From contig NZ_CAHP01000034.1 of NCBI RefSeq assembly GCF_000294655.1, positions 99,302 to 163,301 of the forward strand: a stretch of DNA of 64,000 nt, in the 5' to 3' direction. The stretch's first letter is position 1. Each line of letters starts with the position of its first letter. Position numbers and translations under genes: made by a program. This stretch comes from Magnetospirillum molischianum DSM 120. Lineage in GTDB: Bacteria > Pseudomonadota > Alphaproteobacteria > Rhodospirillales > Magnetospirillaceae. Positions 9,655 through 20,107 of the stretch are shown here, piece after piece. The notes beneath the pieces are model-generated. The model saw only the letters and a program-made list of their open reading frames with translations. It was not told where the DNA came from and did not search any database.

Positions 9655-10568
9655 GCCAGACACCACGTCAGAATAGCCTTCTGAACGTGCATGCGGTTTT
9701 CGGCCTCGTCCCAGACCACCGAACGGGGGCCATCCATCACCGCATCGGTGACTTCCTCGCCGCGATGGGCGGGCAGGCAATGCATGAACAGGGCGTCGGG
9801 CGCGGCGCGGTCCATCAGCGCCTCATTGACCTGATAGGGGGCGAGGATCTTGGAACGGTCGTCGTCGCGGCATCCCATCGACAGCCAGGTATCGGTCACG
9901 ATCAGATCGGCACCAGCCGCCGCCTGGGCGGGGTCGGTCATCAGATCGACCCGGCCGCCGCGTTCGCGCGCCCACGATACCGCCTTGTCGGCAGGCATCA
10001 GCGAGTCGGGGCAGGCGAGGCGGATGGTCGCGCCGAAATGTGCACTGGCGTGAATCCAACTGGCGGCGACGTTGTTGCCGTCGCCGATCCAGGCAACCAC
10101 TTTTCCGGCCAGACTGCCGCGATGCTCTTCATAGGTCATCACGTCGGCCATCACCTGACAGGGATGGGACTCGTCGGTCAGGCCGTTGATGACCGGCACG
10201 GTGGCGTAGCTGACCAGATCGTCCAGCTTGGCCGGACTGTCGGTGCGGATCATGATCGCATCGACGAAGCGCGACAGCACCCGTGCGGTATCGGCAACGG
10301 TTTCGCCGCGCCCCAATTGGGTATCGCCCCGAGTCAGCACGATGACATCGCCGCCCAACTGCTTCATTCCGGCCTCGAACGAAACACGGGTGCGGGTCGA
10401 GGGCTTCTCGAAGATCATCGCCAGCAGTTTTCCTGCCAGCGGGCGGTTAATCGTGCGTCCGGCCTTGTACGCCTTGCCGAGATCGACGAGCTGACGCAAG
10501 GTTTGGGAATCGAAACGATCAAGGTCGAGAAAATGGCGGGGGCCGCCAGCCGTGGTCTGGGACGTCAT
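9651..10568 (-). CDS. argF: Ornithine carbamoyltransferase
   Basis: 305 residues. The enzyme makes citrulline from ornithine and carbamoyl phosphate in arginine synthesis. The carbamoyl-phosphate motif STRTR is at residues 57-61, and the ornithine-side signatures [11 protein letters not shown] and [13 protein letters not shown] are intact. Length is normal. It overlaps argD upstream and hslO downstream by 4 nt each (ATGA), indicating one tightly coupled translational unit. Confidence 0.96.
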   Translation of the reverse strand: MTSQTTAGGPRHFLDLDRFDSQTLRQLVDLGKAYKAGRTINRPLAGKLLAMIFEKPSTRTRVSFEAGMKQLGGDVIVLTRGDTQLGRGETVADTARVLSRFVDAIMIRTDSPAKLDDLVSYATVPVINGLTDESHPCQVMADVMTYEEHRGSLAGKVVAWIGDGNNVAASWIHASAHFGATIRLACPDSLMPADKAVSWARERGGRVDLMTDPAQAAAGADLIVTDTWLSMGCRDDDRSKILAPYQVNEALMDRAAPDALFMHCLPAHRGEEVTDAVMDGPRSVVWDEAENRMHVQKAILTWCLA

Positions 10569-11743
10569 GAGGGGGCCACCACCTCGCTCAGAGTGCGGGA
10601 GAGGATGTCGGCCGCCAAAGCGACTTCGGCCTCACGGATAATCAGCGGCGGCACCAGCCGCACCACGTTGTCGCCAGCACCGACGGCCAGCATGCCGTTG
10701 TCGCGCAACCGCGCAATCAGTTCGGTATTGGGGAAGCGGGGTTTGATCCCCAGCATCAGCCCCAGGCCACGCACGTCTTCGATCAGGGTCGGGAAGCGGG
10801 CGGCAACCGTCTCGATCTCGCGGCGCAACACCTGGGCGATCCGCTCGACCTCGGTCAGGAAACCGGGCTCCAGCACCATGTCCAACACCGTTTCGGCCAC
10901 CGACATCGCCAGCGGATTGCCGCCGAAGGTCGAGCCGTGGGTGCCGGGGGTCATGCCGCGCGCCGCCTGTTCGGTGACCAGACAGGCTCCGACCGGGAAC
11001 CCGCCGCCCAGACCCTTGGCGATTCCCATGATGTCGGGTGTGATCCCGGACCATTCATGGGCGAACAGCTTGCCCGAGCGGCCGATGCCGGTCTGAACCT
11101 CATCGAAAATCAGCAGGAGTCCGAATTCGTCAGCGGTCTCGCGCAGGCGGCGGAGATAGTCCGGTTCCGCCGGAATAATGCCACCTTCGCCCAGGACCGG
11201 CTCGACCAGGATCGCCGCTGTTTCAGCGGTGATGGCGGCCCGTAACGCATTGAGATTGCCAAAGGGAACGTGGTCAAATCCATCCACGATCGGAGCAAAG
11301 CCGTCCAGATGCTTTTTCTGGCCGCCCGCGGCGATGGTGGCCAGGGTGCGGCCGTGAAAGGCCCCCTCGGCACAGATGATCCGATAGCGTTCGGGATGGC
11401 CGCCGACATGGTGATAACGCCGTGCCGTCTTGATACAGCATTCCATCGCCTCGGCGCCGGAATTGCAGAAAAAGACGGTGTCGGCGAAGCTCGCCTCGAT
11501 CAGTCGGGTGGCAACCTGTTCCTGTCCCGGCACGCGGTATAGGTTCGAGCAATGCCACAGCTTTCCCGCCTGCGCGGTCAGCGCCGCGACCAGTCGCGGA
11601 TGACAGTGCCCGAGTGCGTTAACCGCGACTCCGGCTGCGAAGTCGAGATAACGACGTCCATCGGTGGAATACAAATAGGCCCCTTCGCCCCGGTCAAAGG
11701 CGAGATCGGCCCGCGCATAGGTCGGCAGAACGACAGCAACCAT
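10565..11743 (-). CDS. argD: Acetylornithine aminotransferase (class III PLP enzyme)
   Basis: 392 residues. It converts N-acetylglutamate semialdehyde to acetylornithine; members of this family may also serve the DAP pathway. Seen: the glycine-rich [19 protein letters not shown] region, the acidic [18 protein letters not shown] motif that holds the pyridine nitrogen, and the PLP lysine in [15 protein letters not shown]. It is the first gene of the argD-argF-hslO unit. About 160 bp of non-coding sequence separates it from the ABC permease gene behind it. Confidence 0.95.
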   Translation of the reverse strand: MVAVVLPTYARADLAFDRGEGAYLYSTDGRRYLDFAAGVAVNALGHCHPRLVAALTAQAGKLWHCSNLYRVPGQEQVATRLIEASFADTVFFCNSGAEAMECCIKTARRYHHVGGHPERYRIICAEGAFHGRTLATIAAGGQKKHLDGFAPIVDGFDHVPFGNLNALRAAITAETAAILVEPVLGEGGIIPAEPDYLRRLRETADEFGLLLIFDEVQTGIGRSGKLFAHEWSGITPDIMGIAKGLGGGFPVGACLVTEQAARGMTPGTHGSTFGGNPLAMSVAETVLDMVLEPGFLTEVERIAQVLRREIETVAARFPTLIEDVRGLGLMLGIKPRFPNTELIARLRDNGMLAVGAGDNVVRLVPPLIIREAEVALAADILSRTLSEVVAPS

Positions 11744-11904
11744 GGCAGCTCTCCGGAACGCTCCTTCCGCAATGCCGGTATCACCGCTGCGAGAGCGGAA
11801 TATCCGGCGCGCTCATGGAAAGCGGCAGACTATCGACGCGAATTGGCGTTCTGTCAATCATTGTGACTAGGATGGCGCCGTTTACCTGTCGATTTTCTGT
11901 GTTG

Positions 11905-12720
11905 CTAACTCCGCAGCTTGTAACCGCTGTCGAGCATCTTCCAGGTGACGAGGCCGAGTACCAGATCGGTCAGCGTCACCACTGCGATCCCCACGGCCAG
12001 CGATCCGTCGGAATGGCCGATGAAACCGGCGCGGAAGCCGTCAATCATATAGAAGAACGGATTGGCGAGGGCGAAGGCGTGAAAATGCTCAGGTAGCCGT
12101 TCGATCGAGTAGAACGTGCCGGACAGGAACGACAGCGGTGTCACGACGAAGTTGGTTACCGCCGCCATGTGGTCGAATTTGTCGGCCCAGATGCCGCCGA
12201 TCATCCCCAGCAACGACAGCATCAGCGAACCCATCACCGCGTGGAAGACGATCAGCCCAGGCGAATGGATGTGCATTGGCACGAACAAGGCCATCGTCAG
12301 GGCGACGACCAGCCCGACCGCCAATCCGCGAGCAACGCCGCCTGCCGCGATTGCCACGGTCATCTCGGCCCCGGTCAGCGGCGGCATCAGCATATCGACG
12401 ATGTTGCCCTGAACCTTGGCGATGATCAGCGAGGACGAGGTGTTGGCGAAGGAATTTTGCACCATCGCCATCATCACCAGGCCGGGGGCGAGGAATTCGG
12501 TAAAATCGACTCCGCCGACCCGAGCCGCCACCGGTCCCAGGGCCAGGGTGAACACGGCGAGGAACAGCAGGGTCGTCACCACCGGCGCGGTGATCGTCTG
12601 GAAATGGACCTTGAGGAAGCGGCGAACCTCCTTCATGAACAGGGTCCAGGTGCCCAGCCAGTTGACCGCGCCGTAACGGCGGGGGCAGGGCGGCAGGCCG
12701 CGCGTCGGGTCGTTATTCAT
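11905..12720 (-). CDS. ABC-2 type transporter permease
   Basis: 271 residues with about six membrane helices and the ABC-2 family outline: a basic cytoplasmic start (TLFMKEVRRFLKVHFQTI), central helices with LAPGLVMMAMVQNSFANTSS, and the signature-like VTPLSFLSGTFYSIERLPEH followed by NPFFYMIDGFRAGFIG. Such permeases export lipids, polysaccharides or drugs with a separate ATPase. No ATP-binding partner lies on either side, so the gene is an orphan here. The start (ATG, 12720) is only 15 bp from the divergent recX start; GGAG lies upstream at a slightly long spacing. Substrate unknown. Confidence 0.85.
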   Translation of the reverse strand: MNNDPTRGLPPCPRRYGAVNWLGTWTLFMKEVRRFLKVHFQTITAPVVTTLLFLAVFTLALGPVAARVGGVDFTEFLAPGLVMMAMVQNSFANTSSSLIIAKVQGNIVDMLMPPLTGAEMTVAIAAGGVARGLAVGLVVALTMALFVPMHIHSPGLIVFHAVMGSLMLSLLGMIGGIWADKFDHMAAVTNFVVTPLSFLSGTFYSIERLPEHFHAFALANPFFYMIDGFRAGFIGHSDGSLAVGIAVVTLTDLVLGLVTWKMLDSGYKLRS

Positions 12721-12735
12721 GTTAGGATCATCTCC

Positions 12736-13290
12736 ATGACCGGCAGGGCCGGGCGGGTTCCGCCCCAGATCACCGCATCCTACATCGAGAATGCAGCGAT
12801 GCATTATCTTGAACGCTTCGCTTCGTCCAGGGCCAACCTGCGCCGGGTGCTGATGACCAAGGTGCGCCGCTCGCTGGCCCATTGGGGCGGCGAACCGGCC
12901 GAGGCCGAAGCCGTCGTCGATGCGGTGCTGCTTCGTCTGACCGGCCTCGGTTATCTCGATGATGCCGTCTATGCCGACATCAAGGTGCGCGGACTGGCGC
13001 GGCGCGGCGGTTCGCTGCGTGCCATCCGTGCCACTCTATCAGCCAAGGGCGTCGAGGCGGAAACCGTCGCCGCCGCTTTGACCGAGCTTGGCCCTGATTC
13101 CGACCGCGCCGCCGCTCTGGCCCTGGCTCGCCGCCGCCGCCTGGGTCCATTCCGTTTATCTGAAGTCCGTGCCGATTATCGAACCCGCGATCTTGCCTCG
13201 CTGGGCCGCGCCGGGTTCTCGTGGGAAGTCGCCCGCGCCGTGATCGATGGCGATGGGGCGGAGCCGGACGACGGGAGCGAGACCGGCTGA
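12736..13290 (+). CDS. recX: RecX-family regulator of RecA
   Basis: 184-residue small, basic, helical protein. The start region ITASYIENAAMHYLERFASS and the helical repeats (NLRRVLMTKVRRS, RLTGLGYLDDAVYADIKVR, GGSLRAIRATLSAKGV) match alphaproteobacterial RecX, which binds RecA filaments and limits their activity. The start was chosen to include the conserved YLERF segment with a short leader. It is divergent from the ABC permease, with start codons 15 bp apart. No recA is present in the window. Confidence 0.85.
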   Translation: MTGRAGRVPPQITASYIENAAMHYLERFASSRANLRRVLMTKVRRSLAHWGGEPAEAEAVVDAVLLRLTGLGYLDDAVYADIKVRGLARRGGSLRAIRATLSAKGVEAETVAAALTELGPDSDRAAALALARRRRLGPFRLSEVRADYRTRDLASLGRAGFSWEVARAVIDGDGAEPDDGSETG

Positions 13291-13545
13291 GTTCGTCCGC
13301 CGCCTGGTCGTCGATGGAGCGAGGCTTGTCTTCCGGCTGTCTATGCCGTGAAGCGTTTGGCGGAGGTCGATCCGTTTCCCGCAATTATTGATAAAATTGT
13401 ATTCATCGCATGGCGTCAAGTATTTGTGGTGTCTAATGTTTGATCTCGCGCATATCTGCGCTTACAAAAGTGGCAGAGTGTGGTAGGTGTCACCATTAGA
13501 ACATTTACCCTATCGGAACGCTTTGGTGCTTGGGGGGCTTGATTG

Positions 13546-15234
13546 ATGGCGATCGAATTGCGTCGGATGCCGATCTATGTCCGTCTTGGACTGATCGTTA
13601 TCGTTGCCGTCGTTATCACGCTTTTCGATCTGGTCGGCAGCCTGCGGCAATTTTCCGAGATGGTGCACAGCGCACGCCTCGACCGGGTGAAGACGGCGGT
13701 GGAGGCGGCGCATTCGATCGCCGCCAGCTTTGCCGCACGTGCCGCCAAGGGGGAACTGACCACCGAGGCGGCGCAGGATGCGGCCAAGGCGGCGATTCAC
13801 GATCTGCGCTACGCCGGAACCGAGTATGTCTTCATCGTCAGTTTGGACGGGGTGGTGCAACTGCAACCCTCCAATGACGGCTTGGTCGGCAAGAACCTGA
13901 TTGGCCTGAAGGACGTCAACGGCGTCGCTTTCATCGCCGAAACGATCAAGGTGGTTCGTGAAAAGGGAGAGGGGGCGGTCGAGTATCACTGGCCCAAATC
14001 CGGATCCAGCACACCCGAGCCGAAAGTGTCTTTTGTCAAGGGCGTGCCGGAATGGGGCTGGGCCATCGGTACCGGGGTCTATACCGATGACATCGCCGCG
14101 ACGCTGCGGGCGCTGACCTTGCGCGAAGGAGCGCGGGCAGTGGTCGAACTGGCGCTGCTGATCCTGCTTGCCGCGTTGATCGGGCGTGCGATTGCCCGGC
14201 CGTTGCGCCGACTGACTACCGAAATGCGGCGTTTGGCCGGGGGCGATCTGTCCGTCGATATCTCGCGGGATCAGGGGGCCGAAATCGGTGAAATGCAGGC
14301 GGCGGTGCAGGTCTTTAAGGACAACGCCGTCGAGGTCCGCCGCCTGACCCAGGCTCAGGAAGATTCCCAGCGTCAGGCCGAGGCCGCACGTCGCAGCCTG
14401 CTGCTGTCTCTGGCCGAAGAGTTTGAAAAATCCGTCAATCGGGTGGTCGAAGATGTATCGGCGGCGGCGGGGCGTCTCAGTTCGACGGCCGAAAGCATGG
14501 CCAAGGTCACCGACGATGCGGCGCGTCAGTCCGATACCGTTGCCGCCGCGACCGAGGAAGCTTCGGCCAACGTCCAGACCGTCGCCGCCGCGACCGAGGA
14601 ACTCAGTTCCTCGATCACGGAAATCTCGCGTCAGGTCAATCAATCCGCGGCGATTTCGAATGCTGCTGTCGAGGCCGCCCGCCATACCGATGGCATCGTG
14701 CGCGGCCTGTCCGAGGCGGCGCAGAAAATTGGCGATGTCGTCAACCTGATTAACGATATCGCGGCGCAGACCAACCTTCTAGCCTTGAATGCCACTATCG
14801 AGGCGGCGCGGGCAGGGGAGGCGGGCAAGGGCTTCGCCGTCGTCGCGGGTGAGGTCAAGCATCTTGCCAACCAGACCGGACGGGCCACCGACGAGATCGC
14901 TCAACAAGTCTCGGGCGTTCAGGGCGCAACCCGCGAGGCGGTGGCGGCGATCAGCGGGATTGCCCGCACCATTGAGGAAATCAGCCGGATCGGTGCGGCG
15001 ATTGCTTCCGCGGTCGAGCAGCAGGGGGCCGCGACCCAGGAAATCAGCCGTAATACCCAGCAGGCAGCGACCGGAACAGGCATTGTCACTCAGACTGTCG
15101 GCCGGGTCGCGACGGCGGTCTCGGCGGCGGGGCAATCGGCTCAGGACGTCCGTAATCAGGCCGGTCATCTGGCGGGCGATTCCGCAACGCTCCGTCAGGC
15201 GGTCGCCCGTTTCCTCGACGGCATCCGCGCCTGA
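13546..15234 (+). CDS. Methyl-accepting chemotaxis protein with a single Cache sensor
   Basis: 562-residue transmembrane chemoreceptor. TM1 is at about residues 12-32. The periplasmic domain has sCache_2 features ([19 protein letters not shown], and [18 protein letters not shown] just before the membrane). TM2 is near 195-215, a HAMP domain follows ([19 protein letters not shown]), then a long coiled-coil signalling domain with the highly conserved tip [19 protein letters not shown]. Methylation-site regions flank the tip. This receptor class often senses small organic acids; the ligand is not predictable here. No other che genes are nearby. About 255 bp of non-coding, rather AT-rich DNA precedes it. 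Confidence 0.93.
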   Translation: MAIELRRMPIYVRLGLIVIVAVVITLFDLVGSLRQFSEMVHSARLDRVKTAVEAAHSIAASFAARAAKGELTTEAAQDAAKAAIHDLRYAGTEYVFIVSLDGVVQLQPSNDGLVGKNLIGLKDVNGVAFIAETIKVVREKGEGAVEYHWPKSGSSTPEPKVSFVKGVPEWGWAIGTGVYTDDIAATLRALTLREGARAVVELALLILLAALIGRAIARPLRRLTTEMRRLAGGDLSVDISRDQGAEIGEMQAAVQVFKDNAVEVRRLTQAQEDSQRQAEAARRSLLLSLAEEFEKSVNRVVEDVSAAAGRLSSTAESMAKVTDDAARQSDTVAAATEEASANVQTVAAATEELSSSITEISRQVNQSAAISNAAVEAARHTDGIVRGLSEAAQKIGDVVNLINDIAAQTNLLALNATIEAARAGEAGKGFAVVAGEVKHLANQTGRATDEIAQQVSGVQGATREAVAAISGIARTIEEISRIGAAIASAVEQQGAATQEISRNTQQAATGTGIVTQTVGRVATAVSAAGQSAQDVRNQAGHLAGDSATLRQAVARFLDGIRA

Positions 15235-15261
15235 TCCGATCGGGTGATTCCCCCAGGGTAA

Positions 15262-15288
15262 GCGCCGGGCTTGACTTTCGCCCGGCGC
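15262..15288 (+). terminator. Stem-loop between the chemoreceptor gene and the thiC leader
   Basis: GCGCCGGGC (15262-15270) pairs with GCCCGGCGC (15280-15288) across a 9-nt loop, 28 bp after the chemoreceptor stop and before the TPP riboswitch. It probably ends the upstream transcript. A TTGACT in the loop could also be a -35 element for thiC, but no good -10 follows. Confidence 0.5.
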
Positions 15289-15312
15289 GCCCGTCACTCT
15301 TCACCAACAGAC

Positions 15313-17307
<1,995 letters not shown>

Positions 17308-17317
17308 TCAAACGGAA

Positions 17318-17362
17318 ACGGGGATGTGGGGCGCTTATGCCCCATATCCCCGTTCTTTTTTG
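17318..17362 (+). terminator. Strong intrinsic terminator of thiC
   Basis: ACGGGGATGTGGGGC (17318-17332) pairs with GCCCCATATCCCCGT (17339-17353) over a 6-nt loop with one G-U pair, and is followed by TCTTTTTTG. This is a textbook rho-independent terminator. Confidence 0.92.
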
Positions 17363-17388
17363 TGGGCATTTGCCCTCAAAACGTGACT

Positions 17389-17925
17389 TTAGCGCTTGAT
17401 GCCACAAGCTTTGTCTGCGGCGGCCAAGGCATCGCTGAAGCCGCTGAGGGCGACCGTGGCGGACAGATTGGCCCCCTTGGCGGGGATGGCGCGAAGGCTG
17501 GCGTCCTTGCCCTTGCGCATCGAAGCGATGATCGCTTTGTCGGTGGCGGCATCGCGTGCCCAGGCGCGGTCGCCCCGTGTGAACAGGGCGAATTTCGTCG
17601 CGCCGATCTGAAACTCGACCTCTGAATCTTTTTTGAAGCCGTAGGTGCCGTTCAGGCTGATCTCGTCCTGGCCCTTGGAGCCGGGACGGTGGGTAACGAT
17701 CAAATAGGTGGTGGTTTTTCCCTTCTCGCCACCGACAACTTTGCCCGCAGCGGCGGCCAGATAGCAGGTTTTGGCGGCACCATCGCCATAAGTGAAAGAT
17801 TCCCAGGTTCCGAATTTTCCAAGCCGCTTGGTGGCATCTGCGGCGGCTGCGGTGTTGGCGGCGACGGCCGGGCTGTGGAAGGCAAAGAGTGCGGCCAGGG
17901 CGGCGACAGCAAGGCGGAACGTCAT
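17389..17925 (-). CDS. IalB (invasion-associated locus B) family exported protein
   Basis: 178 residues with an N-terminal signal peptide (about 1-22, LAVAALAALFAFHSPAVAA). The mature part has the family look: a short domain beginning GKFGTWESFTYGDGAAKTCYLAA, later QIGATKFALFTRGDRAWARD, and a C-terminal Cys (DKACGIKR) that could pair with the earlier one. IalB was named from Bartonella invasion, but homologues are widespread in free-living alphaproteobacteria with no proven role. The ATG at 17925 has GAGGA upstream. It lies just after the ompA terminator on the same strand and is convergent with thiC. Confidence 0.8.
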   Translation of the reverse strand: MTFRLAVAALAALFAFHSPAVAANTAAAADATKRLGKFGTWESFTYGDGAAKTCYLAAAAGKVVGGEKGKTTTYLIVTHRPGSKGQDEISLNGTYGFKKDSEVEFQIGATKFALFTRGDRAWARDAATDKAIIASMRKGKDASLRAIPAKGANLSATVALSGFSDALAAADKACGIKR

Positions 17926-17964
17926 GGAATCCTCGTCATGATGTTGATACCCGAACAAGAATCG

Positions 17965-17993
17965 AAAAAGGGCCCAGCCTCGCGGCGGGGCCC
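17965..17993 (-). terminator. Intrinsic terminator of the OmpA-family gene
   Basis: Read on the minus strand, GGGCCC...GGGCCC arms (17988-17993 with 17970-17975), extended by an inner GCC/GGC pairing, are followed by TTTTTC. It sits about 30 bp after the OmpA-family stop codon. Confidence 0.8.
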
Positions 17994-18022
17994 TCTCGAT
18001 AGTGTCGTACCAAACCCCGAAA

Positions 18023-19075
18023 TTACGGGAGGACGATCTCGACACGACGGTTCTGCGGCTCGCGGACGCCATCGGGAGTGGCGACCAGCGGCTCCGACTT
18101 GCCCTTGCCGACGACGTCGATCTGGGCGGCCGGGATGCCGAGCTTCACCAGTTCGGCCTTCACGGCATTGCCGCGCTTGATCGACAGAGCCTGGTTGTAA
18201 CGCTCGCTGCCGGACAGATCGGTGTGGCCGGTCAGGTCGATACGGGTGATCGTGGTGCTCTTGGAGGTCCCGGCAGCCTGCTGGATGATGCGGGCGGCTT
18301 CGGGGGTGATCACGGCCTTATCGAAGTCGAAGAACACGATGAAGTTACGCTTCGCCGCGACCGGCTTGACGGGAACCGGAGTCGGGGCCGGAGCGGGAGC
18401 CGCCACCGGAGCGGGAGCCGCCACCGGAATCGGAGCCGGGGCCGGGTTGTTAAACTTGTAGGTGAAGCCGACCAGCAGGGCGTGATCGCGATACTCGTTG
18501 TCGATCTTAGTGCCGTTCGCGATGACCTTGGTGTCGTAGTCGAGGGTAGCGAAGTAGCGATACTGCGCCTTCAACTCGACATTGCGGGTCACGTCGTACC
18601 CGACACCGGCAAAGCCCTGATAGGCGAACTGCCAATCATTGCCCTTGTAGATGTTCTGGCCATCGACCTTGATCTTACCCGCATCGATGTTGGCGACACC
18701 GATACCGGCACCGAGGAACGGATGCCAGCGCGAATCGGGCAGGAATTCGTAGATACCGTTGGCCATCGTGGCCAGGACGGCGGTGTTGCCATCCACATTT
18801 ATGCTGCCGCGGGGCGTGTCAATTTTGTTCAGGGAGTTGTCGCGATAGCTCAGTTCGCCTTCGACCTTCCACGGGCCGAACGCGTAACCGACCTGACCCT
18901 GGGCCAGCCAGCCGATGTCCGACTTCTCCTTGGCACTCTGGCCAAGGGCCTTCATCCGGTTGTCCTCAAGATGGCTGGCACCGGCATCGACGCCGACATA
19001 CCACTGAGCATGGGCCAAGGTGGGCATCGTCACAGAGACCGCAGCCGCGGCGAGCAGAATCTTAAGGTTTCGCAT
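18023..19075 (-). CDS. OmpA-family outer-membrane beta-barrel protein
   Basis: 350 residues. The order is a signal peptide (about 1-23, ending AHA), an N-terminal eight-strand-type barrel (starting QWYVGVDAGASHL; strands such as WHPFLGAGIGVANIDAG and VELKAQYRYFATLDYD), a Pro/Ala-rich linker (PAPAPIPVAAPAPVAAPAPA), and a C-terminal OmpA peptidoglycan-binding domain with FIVFFDFDKAVITPEA, DLTGHTDLSGSERYNQALS and RRVEIVLP. It tethers the outer membrane to the cell wall and may form small pores. It has its own promoter and terminator and is probably highly expressed. Confidence 0.95.
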   Translation of the reverse strand: MRNLKILLAAAAVSVTMPTLAHAQWYVGVDAGASHLEDNRMKALGQSAKEKSDIGWLAQGQVGYAFGPWKVEGELSYRDNSLNKIDTPRGSINVDGNTAVLATMANGIYEFLPDSRWHPFLGAGIGVANIDAGKIKVDGQNIYKGNDWQFAYQGFAGVGYDVTRNVELKAQYRYFATLDYDTKVIANGTKIDNEYRDHALLVGFTYKFNNPAPAPIPVAAPAPVAAPAPAPTPVPVKPVAAKRNFIVFFDFDKAVITPEAARIIQQAAGTSKSTTITRIDLTGHTDLSGSERYNQALSIKRGNAVKAELVKLGIPAAQIDVVGKGKSEPLVATPDGVREPQNRRVEIVLP

Positions 19076-19130
19076 TTGGGGTAACCTTCCCGAAATAAAG
19101 AGGCCGCATTAGCGGACGGCTATTCCCCCG

Positions 19131-19159
19131 GTTATACCGTGCGTTGGGAAAGGCGGCAA
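19131..19159 (-). promoter_or_regulatory. Sigma70-type promoter of the OmpA-family gene
   Basis: On the minus strand TTGCCG (19154-19159) and TATAAC (19131-19136) are separated by 17 bp, about 55 bp ahead of the start codon. The -35 box touches a long inverted repeat lying upstream. Confidence 0.6.
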
Positions 19160-19190
19160 GGAACCGTCCTGTCGTTAGGAGCGGTTCCTT
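19158..19190. repeat. Long inverted repeat upstream of the OmpA-family promoter
   Basis: AAGGAACCG (19158-19166) pairs with CGGTTCCTT (19182-19190), and an inner TCCT/AGGA pairing extends the stem around GTCGTT. It overlaps the outer edge of the -35 box, so it could be an operator or the 3' end of the pssA transcript. Confidence 0.45.
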
Positions 19191-19234
19191 GGCGAGCGTT
19201 GCCAATAAGCAACAGTGTGCGGAAAGTACCCATA

Positions 19235-19259
19235 CCCTGCCGCGATAATCGCGGCAGGG
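19235..19259. terminator. Palindrome after pssA
   Basis: CCCTGCCGCGAT and ATCGCGGCAGGG (19235-19259) are nearly perfect inverted copies, 45 bp downstream of the pssA stop on the minus strand. No T-run follows on that strand; it is probably a transcript-end hairpin. Confidence 0.5.
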
Positions 19260-19303
19260 AAAATATCGGTACAATCGCCTATTCCGATCGGGTTCTTACC
19301 GGA

Positions 19304-20107
19304 TCAGGACCCTGACGGACTTTCCGTCTCGGGCGCGATTGCTGCGGTCTCGGCCTGCGCCTTCAGCCGATGAAGCGCACTGAGAGCCATCGGGATGGTC
19401 GCCAGATACAGGCCCCCCAACACCGACAGGGTTAGCCACGGTTCCGTAACCAGAAAAGCGGCCGCCAGTCCGACGAATAAAAGGATCGGCAGCACCCATT
19501 TATGCGGAACCCGGACCTTCTTGAACGAGAAGGTCGGAAGCTGGCTGACCATCAGGAACGAGACGCCCAACAGGAAGACCGCAACGATGATCGGCTTGTC
19601 GAAGAAGCCGGATCCGAACTGAATGGTCAGGATCAGCGGCAAGAGAACCAGACCGGCGGCGGCCGGGGCCGGAACGCCGGTGAAGAAATTCGATGCGTAA
19701 GGCGGAAGGTCGGGTTCGCCGATCATGGTGTTGAAGCGGGCCAGTCGCAGCGCGCAGCAGACCGAGAACAGCAACACCAATGCCCAGCCGAATCCTCCGG
19801 CGTCGCGCATCGTCCAGAAATACAGCACCATCGCCGGGGCAACCCCGAAGCTGACGAAATCCGACAGCGAATCGAGTTCGGCTCCGAATTTCGAGGTGCC
19901 ATGGAGAAGCCGGGCGACCCGACCGTCCAGTCCGTCGAGGATCGCGGCCAGAACGGTGGCGACGACCGCTTCCCGCCACAGGCCGTGAACCGCGAACCGG
20001 ATCGATGTCAACCCGGCGCAAAGCGCCAGCAACGTCATGACGTTGGGGATGAGCCGCTTTACCGAAAGGCCGGGAATGCGGGGCTGGCGCTTGCGACGGA
20101 AAATCAT
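19304..20107 (-). CDS. pssA: CDP-diacylglycerol--serine O-phosphatidyltransferase
   Basis: 267-residue membrane enzyme making phosphatidylserine from CDP-diacylglycerol and serine. The CDP-alcohol phosphotransferase motif DGx2ARx8Gx3Dx3D is exact: D61-G62, A65-R66, G75, D79 and D83. About eight hydrophobic helices surround it, with a polar C-terminal tail. It overlaps the end of the psd-like gene by one base, so the two are one operon. This is normally the PS-to-PE pair, which makes the state of its partner noteworthy. Confidence 0.93.
   Translation of the reverse strand: MIFRRKRQPRIPGLSVKRLIPNVMTLLALCAGLTSIRFAVHGLWREAVVATVLAAILDGLDGRVARLLHGTSKFGAELDSLSDFVSFGVAPAMVLYFWTMRDAGGFGWALVLLFSVCCALRLARFNTMIGEPDLPPYASNFFTGVPAPAAAGLVLLPLILTIQFGSGFFDKPIIVAVFLLGVSFLMVSQLPTFSFKKVRVPHKWVLPILLFVGLAAAFLVTEPWLTLSVLGGLYLATIPMALSALHRLKAQAETAAIAPETESPSGS

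Noticed and set aside
18361-18440. Short repeat GCCACCGGAGCGGGAGCCG as a possible repeat array
   Set aside because: It encodes the Pro/Ala linker of the OmpA-family protein and is only two copies long.
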